Source of the DNA: Massiliimalia timonensis | GTDB lineage: Bacteria > Bacillota > Clostridia > Oscillospirales > Ruminococcaceae | DNA: 64,000 nt | Direction: 5' to 3' | Assembly: GCF_900186585.1 (NCBI RefSeq) | Contig: NZ_FYDD01000004.1 | Coordinates: 558,001 to 622,000, forward strand | Shown here: in pieces, positions 36,718 to 47,480 of the stretch | Layout: each line of letters begins with the position of its first letter | How positions within the stretch are numbered: the first letter of the stretch is position 1 | Made by a program: the position numbers and the translations under genes | Notes under the pieces: model-generated | The model's database searches: none | What the model saw: only the letters and a program-made list of their open reading frames with translations | Told to the model about the DNA's origin: nothing

Positions 36718-36972
36718 AAAGAAACAGTTCGGTTAAAGTTTTCTCTTACGGTTTGGACGGAACAAAAAGCAAAACATCACAGAATGATGACCTTATCATG
36801 CTTTTTCTTCCGATTTTCTGATGTGGCATGAAACGTGTACGGTAATACGAGCGGGATACAGACCCATAGTGGCCGATCGGAAACAGCCAGGCTACATAAG
36901 CAGACAAGTATGATTGATGTACGGAGATCTCAGCGGAGCCAAGAACAAAAAGGGGCTCGGCTTATTATTTTG
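36718..36972 (+). ncRNA. probable structured RNA (long leader or independent ncRNA)
   Basis: Non-coding transcript of about 250 bases predicted from the promoter. Readable structure: stem CGGAA + AAAAAGC (36758-36770, with a single C mismatch position) pairs with GCTTTTT + TTCCG (36800-36812). It encloses a CATCA/TGATG hairpin (36775-36789). Downstream are GGG/CCC and TAG-GGC/GCC-CTA helices around 36850-36895. A near-perfect AGCGGAGCC/GGCTCGGCT hairpin with T-rich tail (36931-36970) resembles a terminator. I cannot place it in a family; raiA-type RNA is one idea to test. Confidence 0.6.
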
Positions 36973-37037
36973 TGATTATTTTTGGATGATTGAAGGGAAA
37001 TTTTCTCCGTATGACCGAGGAAAAGTGAGGAGATATT

Positions 37038-39062
37038 GTGGAAAAGCAAGAAAAACAGAATGGAAAAATGAATACAGGAAAACAGCAAAATGGAAAGAAT
37101 ACGGCTCCACGGCACCGCAGTGCGCCGCGCCGTTCTGCGGCGAAAGCACCTCAGGAAATGACGATCGAAGAACGCCTGCGCGCTTTGCGTATGCAGCAGG
37201 AAGCGACTGTTGAGGCCGCCCCGGAGATGCTGGCGGCTGAGCCTGCAAAGCCGGTGAAAAAAGAGCCTGCTCCCAAGCGGGGACGCCCGGCGAAGCCAGC
37301 GGCTGAAAAAGCTCCTGCCAAACGGGGAAGACCAGCTGCAAAGCCTGCCTCAGGCACAGCAAAAACCGCTGCGGGGAATGGAAAGAAGAGCAGGGCCGCC
37401 AGAAAAACTCCGGTCCGGATCATTCCGTTGGGCGGGCTGCATGAGGTAGGAAAAAACATCACCGTATATGAATGCGGCCAAGATGCCTTTCTGGTAGACT
37501 GCGGCATGGGCTTCCCGGATGCGGATATGCTGGGGGTAGATTTGGTGATCCCCGATTTTACCTATCTGGAAAAGAACGCGGACAAGATCCGTGGGATCGT
37601 GATCACCCACGGACATGAGGACCATATTGGTTCTATTCCTTATTTATTACGAAAGATCAACGTCCCGATCTATGGGACAAAATTGGCGATCGGGTTGATC
37701 GAGGGGAAACTGAAGGAACACGGCCTGCTTGGCAAAGCAGATCTGCGCGTCATCACTCCAAAACAGACGGTCAAAATGGGGTGTATGTCCGTGGAATTTA
37801 TCCGGGTCAACCATTCCATCCCGGATTCTGTCGGCGTGGCAATCCACACTCCTGCCGGCGTAATTGTTTATACCGGAGACTTTAAAGTAGACTTTTCCCC
37901 GATCGAAGGGGACATTATCGACCTGGCACGGTTTGCAGAACTGGGCAGCAAGGGCGTATTGTGCCTTTTGTCGGATTCCACCAACGCGGAACGCCCCGGT
38001 TCTACCATGAGCGAAAGCAAGGTGGGGCAGTCCTTTAACACCCTGTTTAACAGGGCGGAGGGGAAACGGATCATCGTGGCGACGTTCTCATCGAATATCC
38101 ACCGGATTCAGCAGATCGCAGACAATGCGATGAAATACGGCCGAAAGGTCGCGGTATCCGGCCGAAGCATGATCAACGTGGTCGGCAAGGCGATGGAGCT
38201 GGGCTATTTAAAGGTGCCGGACGGATTGTTTATTGATATTGACGCGATCAACCGCTATCCTGCGGATAAGATCGTGCTGATCACCACGGGAAGCCAAGGT
38301 GAACCGCTTTCCGCGTTGTCACGGATGGCTTCCTCCGATCACCGGAAGGTCAGCGTTACGCCGAATGATTTCATCATTATTTCCGCAACGCCGATCCCGG
38401 GGAATGAAAAGCACGTGACCCGGGTCGTGAACGATCTTTTGAAGCTCGGCGCGGAAGTGATCTATGAAAAGATGTACGAAGTGCATGTTTCCGGGCATGC
38501 CTGCCAGGACGAATTGAAATTGATCCTTTCTCTGACAAAGCCGAAATTCTTTATCCCGGTGCACGGGGAATACAAGCATCTGGTCGCGCACGCTCATCTG
38601 GCACAGTCAGTGGGGATCCCGCCGTCGAATATCCTGATCGGGGATATTGGGCAGGTGATCCAGGTGGATAACGTGGAGATGAAGGTGATCGGAAATGTAG
38701 AGGCCGGAGGCGTATTCGTAGACGGCTTGGGCGTGGGCGATGTCGGCTCTATCGTGATCCGGGACCGGAAGCGTCTGGCGCAGGACGGCCTGATCATTAT
38801 TGTCGCGACCATCGAAAAGGAAACCGGTGCCTGCATGGCCGGCCCGGATATCGTATCCAGAGGGTTTGTCTATGTGCGGGAATCGGAAGAACTGATGGAA
38901 GAGGCGCGGCTGTTAGTGAAAAAGGCGTTGGACCAGTGCTTGGACAGCGGGATCCGCGACTGGACCACCATGAAAAACAGCATCAAAGACGCGCTTTCCA
39001 GCTTTATTTACCGGAAAACCAAGCGTTCACCGATGATTTTGCCGATCATGATGGAAATTTAG
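37038..39062 (+). CDS. rnj: ribonuclease J with extended basic N-terminus
   Basis: A 674-residue RNase J, the 5'-3' exo- and endoribonuclease central to mRNA decay and rRNA maturation in Firmicutes. The metallo-beta-lactamase/beta-CASP core begins about residue 127 (RIIPLGGLHEVGKN) and contains the zinc motif HGHEDH at 191-196, the SDSTNAERPG segment and the C-terminal HVSGHA motif. The core is of normal size (about 550 residues); the extra ~120 N-terminal residues are Lys/Arg/Ala/Pro-rich, with two KRGRPA repeats like AT-hook cores. The start is a GTG behind GAGGAGA. A long structured leader lies upstream. Confidence 0.96.
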   Translation: MEKQEKQNGKMNTGKQQNGKNTAPRHRSAPRRSAAKAPQEMTIEERLRALRMQQEATVEAAPEMLAAEPAKPVKKEPAPKRGRPAKPAAEKAPAKRGRPAAKPASGTAKTAAGNGKKSRAARKTPVRIIPLGGLHEVGKNITVYECGQDAFLVDCGMGFPDADMLGVDLVIPDFTYLEKNADKIRGIVITHGHEDHIGSIPYLLRKINVPIYGTKLAIGLIEGKLKEHGLLGKADLRVITPKQTVKMGCMSVEFIRVNHSIPDSVGVAIHTPAGVIVYTGDFKVDFSPIEGDIIDLARFAELGSKGVLCLLSDSTNAERPGSTMSESKVGQSFNTLFNRAEGKRIIVATFSSNIHRIQQIADNAMKYGRKVAVSGRSMINVVGKAMELGYLKVPDGLFIDIDAINRYPADKIVLITTGSQGEPLSALSRMASSDHRKVSVTPNDFIIISATPIPGNEKHVTRVVNDLLKLGAEVIYEKMYEVHVSGHACQDELKLILSLTKPKFFIPVHGEYKHLVAHAHLAQSVGIPPSNILIGDIGQVIQVDNVEMKVIGNVEAGGVFVDGLGVGDVGSIVIRDRKRLAQDGLIIIVATIEKETGACMAGPDIVSRGFVYVRESEELMEEARLLVKKALDQCLDSGIRDWTTMKNSIKDALSSFIYRKTKRSPMILPIMMEI

Positions 39063-39073
39063 CGATTGCAGCA

Positions 39074-39101
39074 AAAGGGTGGGAGTTCCCGCCCTTTTTT
39101 G
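39074..39101 (+). terminator. rnj terminator
   Basis: The stem AAAGGGTGGG / CCCGCCCTTT (one G-U) with a run of six T, just after the rnj stop. Confidence 0.82.
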
Positions 39102-39208
39102 TTGTCTTTGCCGGCATTTTTCCTTTGCTTTTTTCATGGAAATATAGTATAATATTCTATAAATTTATGCTGCTGGTATGAAACTGCGGGAAAAGGGGGC
39201 CTGGACCG

Positions 39209-41194
39209 GTGCAAAAATTTAAAAAGGTGTGGATTCTGCGGCCTTTTATGGTGCTAGCGGTCGCGTTGTCCGCCTTACTGTTGTTGATTGCATATTTTTA
39301 CCATTGGGTTTTGTTTGTCTGCCTGTTTCCCCTTGTTTTAGGTGCGCTGATTTACATGTTTTACCGGTATTTCAGGCTTCACAGGGAAATTTACCGCCTG
39401 CTGAAGAATATGGGGCAGCATTTGAATGTGACCCACCGCCAAGGGATGTTTAATCTCCCGATGCCGGCCGCTGTCGTTACTCAGCGCAGGGAAGTGATCT
39501 GGTACAACGACGCGTTTCGGAAGGTGTTGTCGGAAGAGGACCTGTACGGGTCTTACTTAAACCGGATCACCTTTCGTTCTTTGGAGGAGTTAAAGCATCA
39601 TCAGGGGGATGTGATCTCCTATAAAGATAAGCACTATAAAGTGTATATTGTAAGCTCCGATTCGGAGACTGAAGCGCTTCATCTGCTTTATTTTATTGAT
39701 GTCACAGAGTTGTACGACACCATGCGCAAATATCAGATGACCCGTCCGGTCGTGATGGTGATTTTGCTGGACAGCTATGAGGAGATCGTGAAAAATGCAC
39801 GGGAAAGCGAAAAAACGCAGATCCTAAGCGAAGTGAACCGTTTGCTGGAGCAGTATATCGGAAAAACAACAGGTTTTATCATCCGGCTGGAGCGGGACCG
39901 TTATATGGCGATCATTGAGCGCCAGCACTTTGACAAGATGCTGCAGGACCGGTTCACTATCCTGGATGAAACGAAAAATATCCTGACGACCGAGCGTGTT
40001 CCGATCACGCTGTCGATCGGGATCGGTTACCAGGCGGATACCTTTGCAGAAAATGAACAGGACGCCCGCCAAGCATTGGAAATGGCTTTGGGGCGGGGCG
40101 GCGACCAGGTGGCCTTGATGATCGAGGGCGGATTTAAGTTTTACGGCGGGGCTTCTAAGGGCGTAGAAAAACGTACCAAGGTGAAGAGCCGTATCGTTGC
40201 TTCCGCAATGTCGGAATTGATCCTTAACAGCGATCAGGTCCTGATCATGGGACACAAATTTGCAGATCTTGACGCGGTGGGCTCCGCGATTGGGATGGCA
40301 AGGGCATGCCAATGCCTTGGAAAAGAAGTGCATATCGTGCTGGATTACCACAAATGTCTGGCTGATACTCTGGTGGACCATTACCGCAAATTTGAACAGG
40401 ATGAAAGGTTGTTTATCCCGCCGCACGAGGCGATGTCCCTTGCGCGCCGGGGAACCCTATTGATCATTGTGGATACGCATTCCCCGCATTTCGTGGAGAG
40501 TGCAGAGGTATATCAGGCCTGCAAGAATGTGGTGGTGATCGACCACCACAGGAAAATGGTCGATTATATCGACAACGCCGTGATTTTTTATCATGAGCCG
40601 TATGCCTCTTCCGCATCGGAGATGGTGACGGAGCTAGTACAGTATCTGGGCAATGAATGTGTGTTGGCGCATTACCATGCAGAGGCGCTTTTATCAGGGA
40701 TTATGCTGGATACCAAAAACTTTATCATGAAAACAGGAGTCCGGACGTTTGAGGCGGCGGCGTACCTGAAAAAAATGGGTGCCGATACCGTGGAGGTGCG
40801 CAAATTGTTTGCCAGCTCCATGGACTCCTACCAGAATAAAACGAAGCTGGTGGCTTCGGCAGAAGTCTATAATGGATGTGCAATCGCGTGCAGCGACCTG
40901 CTGACCGACGACATCCGGGTAGTCGCAGCTCAGGCGGCCGACGACCTTTTGGGAATCAACGGGGTAGATGCTTCCTTTGTGATGTATGAACAAGGGGACA
41001 CCGTCAATGTTTCTGCCCGTTCCATGGGGGCGATGAATGTTCAGGTTATTATGGAAACGCTGGGCGGAGGTGGCCATTTAACGATGGCGGCAGCGCAGAT
41101 CGCGGATTCCGATATGCCTAAGGTCAAGCAGCTTTTGCTCAATGCGATCGACGATTACAATACGACACATAAAAAAGTGTCTCCCAATACTTGA
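39209..41194 (+). CDS. gdpP: c-di-AMP phosphodiesterase GdpP
   Basis: A 661-residue membrane phosphodiesterase matching GdpP in length and layout. It has two N-terminal helices (about 10-30 and 33-52), a PAS-like domain (about 75-165), a degenerate GGDEF domain (about 170-300) and a DHH/DHHA1 hydrolase. DHH motifs are [13 protein letters not shown] and VVVIDHHRK, and the C-terminal motif is GGGGHLTMA. It hydrolyses c-di-AMP to pApA, tuning cell-wall and osmotic homeostasis. It starts with GTG at 39209. It is followed by rplI, the usual Firmicutes order gdpP-rplI-dnaB. Confidence 0.96.
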   Translation: MQKFKKVWILRPFMVLAVALSALLLLIAYFYHWVLFVCLFPLVLGALIYMFYRYFRLHREIYRLLKNMGQHLNVTHRQGMFNLPMPAAVVTQRREVIWYNDAFRKVLSEEDLYGSYLNRITFRSLEELKHHQGDVISYKDKHYKVYIVSSDSETEALHLLYFIDVTELYDTMRKYQMTRPVVMVILLDSYEEIVKNARESEKTQILSEVNRLLEQYIGKTTGFIIRLERDRYMAIIERQHFDKMLQDRFTILDETKNILTTERVPITLSIGIGYQADTFAENEQDARQALEMALGRGGDQVALMIEGGFKFYGGASKGVEKRTKVKSRIVASAMSELILNSDQVLIMGHKFADLDAVGSAIGMARACQCLGKEVHIVLDYHKCLADTLVDHYRKFEQDERLFIPPHEAMSLARRGTLLIIVDTHSPHFVESAEVYQACKNVVVIDHHRKMVDYIDNAVIFYHEPYASSASEMVTELVQYLGNECVLAHYHAEALLSGIMLDTKNFIMKTGVRTFEAAAYLKKMGADTVEVRKLFASSMDSYQNKTKLVASAEVYNGCAIACSDLLTDDIRVVAAQAADDLLGINGVDASFVMYEQGDTVNVSARSMGAMNVQVIMETLGGGGHLTMAAAQIADSDMPKVKQLLLNAIDDYNTTHKKVSPNT

Positions 41195-41222
41195 GAAGAA
41201 AATATGGAGGAGAGATATAAAG

Positions 41223-41669
41223 ATGAAAGTTATCTTAAAGGAAGACGTTAAGGGCAGTGGGAAAAAGGGCGATCTTGTCAATGTGGCGGATGGCTACGCG
41301 AAAAACTTTTTACTGAAAAAGGGGTTGGCAGTCGCGGCCGACGCTCAGGCTGTCAATGAAAAGAACGCCAAAGACGCGGCGGCGGCGCATCACGCTCAGG
41401 TCGCTTTGGACAACGCCAAGGAGACCGCAAAGCGCTTGGCGGACCAAACTGTTACCGTTACGGCAAAAGCCGGAGAAAAAGGCAAGCTGTTTGGAAAAGT
41501 GACCGCTAAGGAAATTGCCGCGGCAGTGGAAAAAGCATTTGACTTGGAAGTAAATAAAAAGAAGATCACACTGGCGCAGGATATTAAATCCTTTGGCACT
41601 TTTTCCTTTGAATTAAAGCTGCACACCGGCGTTGTTGCAAAAATGCTTGTCAACGTGGTGGAAGAGTAA
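41223..41669 (+). CDS. rplI: 50S ribosomal protein L9
   Basis: A 148-residue L9. N-terminal domain [28 protein letters not shown]-like (read to residue 28), a connecting helix and a C-terminal domain ([17 protein letters not shown]). The ATG at 41223 follows GGAGGAG; an in-frame start 27 codons earlier falls inside gdpP and is not conserved. Confidence 0.98.
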   Translation: MKVILKEDVKGSGKKGDLVNVADGYAKNFLLKKGLAVAADAQAVNEKNAKDAAAAHHAQVALDNAKETAKRLADQTVTVTAKAGEKGKLFGKVTAKEIAAAVEKAFDLEVNKKKITLAQDIKSFGTFSFELKLHTGVVAKMLVNVVEE

Positions 41670-41681
41670 CAAAAGAGAAAA

Positions 41682-41723
41682 AACAAAACAGAACGTCTTA
41701 AAAAGGACGTTCTGTTTTGTTCG
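41682..41723 (+). terminator. terminator between rplI and dnaB
   Basis: A perfect 16-bp stem (AACAAAACAGAACGTC / complement) with a T-rich tail separates rplI from dnaB, so dnaB either depends on readthrough or has its own promoter. Confidence 0.85.
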
Positions 41724-41750
41724 TTATTTTTGAGAAAGGGGGAACCCTGT

Positions 41751-43109
41751 TTGGCAGAATACACAGAACTGCAATTTGAGGACGGACTGCCCTATAGCTT
41801 AGAGGCGGAACAATCGGTGCTGGGAGGAATCCTGGTCAACCCGGACTGCTTGACCTCCGTATTAGAAATATTAACCCGTTCTGACATGTTTTACCGAAAA
41901 CAGCATGCGGAAATTTATGATATTTTTCTAAGCATGTTCAACCTCTCCAAACCGATCGACTTTATTACGGTGCTGGACGAGGTGGCACAGGCGCAGATCT
42001 TTCAGGATGATGCTTCGGCAAAGGTGTACTTGGCGCAGCTAATGGAGATGGTGCCGTCTACGGCGAATATCGCTGATTACTGCAATATCGTATTAAACCG
42101 GTATTACCGCCGCCGGCTGATCACTGCCGCAAAGGAGATTGAGGAGTATGCCCGCAACGAGGAGGGCAGCGCCAACTACCTGATGGATATGGCGGAGCAG
42201 AAGCTTTATGATATCCGCCAGGGAAAGGATAACAGTGAACTTACCCCGATCGACAAGGTCATCATCGGGACTTATGACCGGCTGCAAAAGCTGACCGGGG
42301 AAGACAGGGACTTATATTTGGGCTTGAGCAGCGGGTTTACCCGGCTGGACGCGATGATGACGGGACTGAACAAATCCGACTTGATTTTGCTGGCGGCCCG
42401 TCCTGGTATGGGAAAAACGTCTTTTGCGCTGAATATCGCCACCAATGTGGCTAAAAAATATGACAAAGATGTCGTCGTGTTTTCTTTGGAAATGTCCAGT
42501 GAACAGTTGGTAAGCCGTGTGCTTTCTTCGGAGGCGCAGATCCCCAGTGAAAGCCTTCGCACCGGCGTGCTGTCCACCGACCAATGGGTCCAGCTTGCCG
42601 CGAGTGCGGATATTCTGTCTAAGACCCGGATGTATCTGGATGATACGCCGGGGATCACCGTGGCAGAGGTCAAGGCAAAGGTGCGGCGGCTGAAAAATCT
42701 GGGACTGATCGTTATCGACTATTTGCAGTTGATGTCCGGCAGCGGGAAAAGCGAGAATCGGGTACAGGAAGTTTCCAAGATCACCCGGAATTTGAAGATC
42801 ATGGCGAAGGAACTGAATATCCCGGTCATAGTGCTTTCTCAGTTGAACCGTTCTGCGGAACAGCGCCCGGACCACAAGCCGATGCTTTCCGACTTAAGGG
42901 AATCCGGCTCGATCGAGCAGGACGCGGACATCGTTATGTTTTTGTTCCGCGAAGGATATTACGATAAAGAGGTGGAAAACCCAAACGTCGCGCAGTGTAT
43001 CCTTGCCAAGAACCGTCATGGCTCTACCGGCGAGGTGGATCTTGCATGGATCGGGGAATTTACCCGTTTTGGGAATTTGGAGGTACGGCGTGATGAGCCT
43101 CCGTTCTAA
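41751..43109 (+). CDS. dnaB: replicative DNA helicase DnaB
   Basis: A 452-residue hexameric replicative helicase. It has the N-terminal primase-binding domain (PYSLEAEQSVLGGIL) and the RecA-like motor with Walker A ARPGMGKTSFALN, Walker B VIDYLQLM and the arginine-finger region. I choose TTG at 41751 as start (LAEYTELQFEDG), 8 bases after GAAAGGGGG; the TTG 21 bases earlier overlaps the terminator tail. It overlaps tilS by 17 bases. Confidence 0.97.
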   Translation: MAEYTELQFEDGLPYSLEAEQSVLGGILVNPDCLTSVLEILTRSDMFYRKQHAEIYDIFLSMFNLSKPIDFITVLDEVAQAQIFQDDASAKVYLAQLMEMVPSTANIADYCNIVLNRYYRRRLITAAKEIEEYARNEEGSANYLMDMAEQKLYDIRQGKDNSELTPIDKVIIGTYDRLQKLTGEDRDLYLGLSSGFTRLDAMMTGLNKSDLILLAARPGMGKTSFALNIATNVAKKYDKDVVVFSLEMSSEQLVSRVLSSEAQIPSESLRTGVLSTDQWVQLAASADILSKTRMYLDDTPGITVAEVKAKVRRLKNLGLIVIDYLQLMSGSGKSENRVQEVSKITRNLKIMAKELNIPVIVLSQLNRSAEQRPDHKPMLSDLRESGSIEQDADIVMFLFREGYYDKEVENPNVAQCILAKNRHGSTGEVDLAWIGEFTRFGNLEVRRDEPPF

Positions 43110-44463
43110 CCGGGACGACCTCCCCTTTCAGGAAGGCGACACTGTAGTGGTCGGCCTGTCGGGCGGCGCGGATTCCGTTTGCCTTACCCACTGGCTCCGG
43201 GAAAATTTTTCGGGCTTGCGCCTAGCGGCCTGCCACATTAACCACCAGCTTCGCGGCGAGGAAAGCGACCGGGACGAACGGTTTGTAGAAGCTTTTTGTG
43301 AGCAGGAGCAGATCCCCTTGTACCGGGAAACGGTTTCAGTGCGGGAACGGGCGAAAGCGCTTTGCCTTTCTGAAGAAGAGTGCGGCCGGGAGGTGCGGTA
43401 TACTTTCTTTGAGGAAACGGCTCAAAAGCTGGAGCAGAAAATGGATGGAAGGGTCTGGATCGCAACGGCGCATACCCAAACAGATCAGGCGGAAACAGTG
43501 CTGTTCCGTTTGGTAAGGGGGAGCGCTTTAAAAGGACTTTGCGGCATCCCCCCAGTGCGCGGTAGGATCGTGCGGCCGCTTTTGGGAGCCAGCCGGGAAG
43601 AGATAGAGGCTTACTGCACAGAACACGGGCTTTCGTATGTGACGGACAGCACCAATCTTTCCTGTGGGTACAGCCGTAACCGGATCCGGCTTCAAGTGCT
43701 TCCGGAGCTTTCCAGAATAAACCATGCGGCTGTACAGCATATCGCAAAGACAGCTGGGCTGCTGGCTGAGGATGAGGAGTTTTTACAGCGCTGTGCGCTT
43801 GATGCATACCACCGGGTCCTGCAGGGGGATCAGCTTGATATACAGCAGCTTTTGCGGGAACCTATGGCCATGCGGCGGAGGGCGCTGGCACTTTGGCTTT
43901 CGCAGTGGAAAGTGCAGGTGTTTTCTTCCAGGGTCGAAGAACTGATGCGTCTTTGTCATACAGGCGGGCAAGTGCAATATAAAAGTTCTTTGATGATCAG
44001 GAAAAGAGGACGGTTTTTAGAAGCTGTTTCTCCGGAAAAAGAGGAACCATACTTTGAATTTCTGTTAAAGGACGGTATTTTTGAAAGCCCAACAGGGGAA
44101 AGCTATAAAATTCAAACTTTGGACACGAATCCTTCCCGTTTCGTTCAAAAAATTTATAAAAATGTATTTGATATTTTGATAGATTGTGGTAAAATATCAG
44201 GTAGTATTATGATTCGTCAGCGCAGGCCGGGAGATATGATCCGGCTTCCATACCGGAAATGCACTAAATCGGTGAAAAAATTGTTTTCTGAAGAGAAAAT
44301 TTCGCATTGGGAACGCAGTCGGCGGTTTGTTTTGGCAGACCGGCAGGGTGTGATCGGGGTGGAAGGCTTTGGCGCTGATGAGCGCGTATGCTGTGACAAA
44401 AGGACAACAAAGGCGGTTGCCATCTGTTGGTTGAAAGGAATAAGACAAGATGATGAAGGATGA
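43093..44463 (+). CDS. tilS: tRNA(Ile)-lysidine synthase
   Basis: A 456-residue TilS, which converts the wobble cytidine of the CAU-anticodon tRNA-Ile to lysidine so that it reads AUA. The PP-loop SGGADS lies near residue 27, followed by [16 protein letters not shown] and the conserved [17 protein letters not shown]-terminal substrate-binding domains follow (RPGDMIRLP near 410). The start ATG is inside the end of dnaB and follows GGAGG. It overlaps hpt by 14 bases. tilS-hpt-ftsH is the standard Firmicutes order. Confidence 0.96.
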   Translation: MSLRSNRDDLPFQEGDTVVVGLSGGADSVCLTHWLRENFSGLRLAACHINHQLRGEESDRDERFVEAFCEQEQIPLYRETVSVRERAKALCLSEEECGREVRYTFFEETAQKLEQKMDGRVWIATAHTQTDQAETVLFRLVRGSALKGLCGIPPVRGRIVRPLLGASREEIEAYCTEHGLSYVTDSTNLSCGYSRNRIRLQVLPELSRINHAAVQHIAKTAGLLAEDEEFLQRCALDAYHRVLQGDQLDIQQLLREPMAMRRRALALWLSQWKVQVFSSRVEELMRLCHTGGQVQYKSSLMIRKRGRFLEAVSPEKEEPYFEFLLKDGIFESPTGESYKIQTLDTNPSRFVQKIYKNVFDILIDCGKISGSIMIRQRRPGDMIRLPYRKCTKSVKKLFSEEKISHWERSRRFVLADRQGVIGVEGFGADERVCCDKRTTKAVAICWLKGIRQDDEG

Positions 44464-44995
44464 TATTTTAAAAGTATTGCTGACAGAAGAAGAGCTTCAG
44501 GCAAAGGTAAAGGAGCTCGGCGCGCAGATCACAGAGGATTATCAGGATAAAAAATTACTCCTCGTTAGTGTGTTAAAGGGTTCAGTCGTATTTATGGCGG
44601 ATCTGATGCGTGCGATCGACACCTATTGCCGGATCGACTTTATGAATGTTTCCAGCTATGGCTCTGGAACAAAAACGACTGGGACTGTAAAAATTATCAA
44701 GGACTTGGATATTGATATTGCAGGATATGACCTTTTGATCGTAGAGGATATTCTGGACAGTGGAAAAACCTTGAGTTACATCAAAAAGATCCTGATGGAG
44801 CGCAAACCAAATTCCATTAAGATCTGTACACTGCTGGATAAACCGGAAAGAAGACAGGTGCCGGATATCAAGGCAGATTACAAAGGATTCATCGTACCAG
44901 ATGAATTTGTGGTAGGATACGGGCTTGATTATGCGGAAACTTATCGAAACCTGCCTTATCTTGGCGTATTGAAGCCGGAAGTGTATTCTAAATAA
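44450..44995 (+). CDS. hpt: hypoxanthine phosphoribosyltransferase
   Basis: A 181-residue purine-salvage enzyme making IMP/GMP from hypoxanthine/guanine and PRPP. The PRPP motif is [11 protein letters not shown]; the flexible-loop region [11 protein letters not shown] and base-binding end [11 protein letters not shown] are present. Two ATGs in tandem (44450, 44453); the first is inside tilS. In some Firmicutes TilS and HPRT physically regulate ftsH, which follows here. Confidence 0.97.
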   Translation: MMKDDILKVLLTEEELQAKVKELGAQITEDYQDKKLLLVSVLKGSVVFMADLMRAIDTYCRIDFMNVSSYGSGTKTTGTVKIIKDLDIDIAGYDLLIVEDILDSGKTLSYIKKILMERKPNSIKICTLLDKPERRQVPDIKADYKGFIVPDEFVVGYGLDYAETYRNLPYLGVLKPEVYSK

Positions 44996-45036
44996 TGATC
45001 TGTCGAAAAATCTAATGGTTAAGGAGAGGTAATGTT

Positions 45037-47445
45037 TTGCAAAACAAAAAGAAGACGATCCTGATTTATGTTGTGGTATTTGTGGTTTTGCTGATCAGTT
45101 TGTTTACGGTGACCCAAACCTTAAAACGTGGTATGGAGCCTGCTTTTAAATATTCTGATGTAGTAGAATTATTTGAGGACGATAAGATCTCGGATTTTGA
45201 CCTTGATTTGGGAAACGGGGAACTGACCGCGATCCTGCGTAATAATGTGGAATTCCCGGGGGCTCAAAAAACTGTTGACGGGAAAATGGCATTTACCTAT
45301 AAAGTGCCTGTGGTATCTGTCTTTTTAGATGATATTCAGGAGGTAGTTAAGGAAAACAACGCGAAACACCCGGACAGCAAGATCACATGGGATTATTCGT
45401 ACAGCAGCAATAATACCGGACTGCTGCTTCAGTTTGTACCAACGATCATCCTGATCGTGGCAATGGTTGGGTTGTTTGTATTTATGATGCGTCAGGCAGG
45501 GGCCGGCGGGAAGATGAACCAGTTCGGCAAGGCCAATATGAAAAACCCGGTCCAGCATGGGGTGAAAACCACCTTTGCCGATGTTGCCGGCGCGGATGAA
45601 GAAAAGGAAGAGCTGGCGGAGATCGTTGAGTTTTTGAAAAACCCGAAAAAGTTTAACGAACTGGGTGCAAGGATCCCGAAAGGCGTTTTGCTGTTAGGCC
45701 CTCCGGGTACCGGTAAAACCCTGCTTGCCCGTGCTGTTGCAGGGGAAGCAGCCGTACCGTTTTTCTCGATTTCCGGTTCGGATTTCGTAGAAATGTTTGT
45801 CGGTGTTGGTGCCTCCCGTGTACGTGACCTGTTTGAACAGGCGAAAAAACATGCGCCATCTATCGTGTTTATTGATGAGATCGACGCAGTTGGCCGTCAT
45901 CGCGGAGCCGGTTTAGGCGGCGGGCACGATGAAAGGGAACAGACCTTAAACCAGCTGCTCGTTGAGATGGACGGCTTTGGGATGAATCAGGGAGTCATCG
46001 TAATTGCCGCAACGAACCGCCGTGACATTTTGGACCCGGCTTTGCTCCGTCCGGGACGTTTTGACCGTCAGGTCGTTGTCGGATATCCAGATGTCAAAGG
46101 CCGTGAAGAGATTCTGAAAGTCCATTCCAGAAACAAACCGCTGGGCTTTGATGTGGATTTGGGCGTCATTGCAAGAACTACTGCTGGGTTTACCGGGGCT
46201 GACCTGGAAAATCTGTTGAATGAAGCCGCGCTTTTGGCGGCAAGAAGAGGGAAGAAAGCGATCACCGGCACTGATATTGAAGAGGCTACGATCAAGGTTG
46301 TGGCAGGACCGGAGAAAAAATCCCACAAGATCAACCGGACCGACAAGAAGATCACAGCCTACCACGAAGCTGGGCACGCAGTGGTCACCTACTATTGCCC
46401 GACCCAGGATCCGGTGCATGAGATTTCGATTATCCCGCGTGGGATGGCAGCTGGATATACCATGAACCTGCCGGAAGAAGACCGCGCGCATGTTTCTAAA
46501 CGCAAGATGCAGGAAAGCTTAGTCGTGCTTTTGGGCGGACGTGTTGCAGAGGCTACTGCGCTGGAAGACATCTGCACCGGCGCTTCCAACGACATTGAGC
46601 GCGCGACTAAAACTGCCCGCGATATGGTCACCCGCTACGGCTTTAGTTCCCGTTTGGGACCGGTCGTATACGGGGAAGCTCAGGGCGAGGTGTTCTTGGG
46701 CCGTGATATGGGACATCAGCGCAACTACTCTGAAAATGTGGCGGCGGAGATCGACGAGGAAGTACGGATGCTCATCGACCAGGCGTACAGCCGGGCGGAG
46801 GAGCTGTTAAAAGAGCATTACGATCAGCTGGATCTGGTCGCGAAATATTTGCTGATCCATGAAAAGGTGAATGCAGATACTTTTAAACAGCTGATGAACG
46901 GCGAGATCAAGGTGGAAGACCTGAACGCAGAACTGGCAAAGCTGGAAGCAGAGGAAGAAAAAAAAGCCGCAAAGGCAGAATCTTCTGATGAAACAGAAAA
47001 GCCTGCACAAATCTCTGCTCCAATAGTACCGGAAGCAAAGGAGGAGCCTGCACAGGAGCCTGCTGCGCCGGAAGCTGAAAAACAAGAAGAGGCTGTTTTG
47101 GAACAGACAGAAGCTGCAACTCCTGAAGTTCCGATCCAAGAGGAAATTTCAAATGAGGAAGGTATGCAGGAAAAGGAGCCTGTAAAGGATCAAGACGGCG
47201 CGCCTGAAGTCGTGGAAGAAAAGACAGCGCAGGAAGAACCGTCTGAAACAGAGCAGGAACCGGAAAAGAAGGAAGAACCTGAAGCAGAAAAGCCTTCCGA
47301 AGAGGCGAAGCCTCAGAAGACTGAAAAAGCCTCAGGGCAGGCTACACAGCGTTCGGCAAACCGTCGCAAAAAAACTCAGGGCGGAAAGAAAACGAATGCC
47401 AAAGCTGCCGAAAAGCAGGAAAATGATCCTGAAACAAAAAAATAA
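45037..47445 (+). CDS. ftsH: ATP-dependent zinc metalloprotease FtsH with long tail
   Basis: An 802-residue membrane protease. Two transmembrane helices (about 7-25 and 130-150) flank an extracytoplasmic domain. The AAA module has Walker A GPPGTGKT at 221-228, Walker B VFIDEID and the second region of homology. The peptidase has the zinc motif HEAGH at 443-447. It degrades misfolded and regulatory membrane proteins. The standard protein ends near residue 635; here ~165 more residues form a Glu/Pro/Ala/Lys-rich low-complexity tail, acidic first and basic at the end ([10 protein letters not shown]). The start is TTG at 45037 behind AAGGAGAGG. Confidence 0.97.
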   Translation: MQNKKKTILIYVVVFVVLLISLFTVTQTLKRGMEPAFKYSDVVELFEDDKISDFDLDLGNGELTAILRNNVEFPGAQKTVDGKMAFTYKVPVVSVFLDDIQEVVKENNAKHPDSKITWDYSYSSNNTGLLLQFVPTIILIVAMVGLFVFMMRQAGAGGKMNQFGKANMKNPVQHGVKTTFADVAGADEEKEELAEIVEFLKNPKKFNELGARIPKGVLLLGPPGTGKTLLARAVAGEAAVPFFSISGSDFVEMFVGVGASRVRDLFEQAKKHAPSIVFIDEIDAVGRHRGAGLGGGHDEREQTLNQLLVEMDGFGMNQGVIVIAATNRRDILDPALLRPGRFDRQVVVGYPDVKGREEILKVHSRNKPLGFDVDLGVIARTTAGFTGADLENLLNEAALLAARRGKKAITGTDIEEATIKVVAGPEKKSHKINRTDKKITAYHEAGHAVVTYYCPTQDPVHEISIIPRGMAAGYTMNLPEEDRAHVSKRKMQESLVVLLGGRVAEATALEDICTGASNDIERATKTARDMVTRYGFSSRLGPVVYGEAQGEVFLGRDMGHQRNYSENVAAEIDEEVRMLIDQAYSRAEELLKEHYDQLDLVAKYLLIHEKVNADTFKQLMNGEIKVEDLNAELAKLEAEEEKKAAKAESSDETEKPAQISAPIVPEAKEEPAQEPAAPEAEKQEEAVLEQTEAATPEVPIQEEISNEEGMQEKEPVKDQDGAPEVVEEKTAQEEPSETEQEPEKKEEPEAEKPSEEAKPQKTEKASGQATQRSANRRKKTQGGKKTNAKAAEKQENDPETKK

Positions 47446-47451
47446 CAAAGA

Positions 47452-47480
47452 AAAACGGACGATTATTTATCGTCCGTTTT
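47452..47480. terminator. bidirectional terminator ftsH / sigma-like gene
   Basis: A perfect 12-bp stem (AAAACGGACGAT, TATTT loop, complement) flanked by A/T runs. It overlaps the 3' end of the minus-strand gene. Confidence 0.88.

Larger units (their letters stand above)
36425..37037. other. large intergenic region between nadB (-) and rnj (+)
   Basis: 613 bases without a protein gene. The nadB-proximal part shows only weak promoter-like sequence. The rest holds a strong sigma-A promoter, a foldable RNA and a terminator-like hairpin, described separately. Confidence 0.7.
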
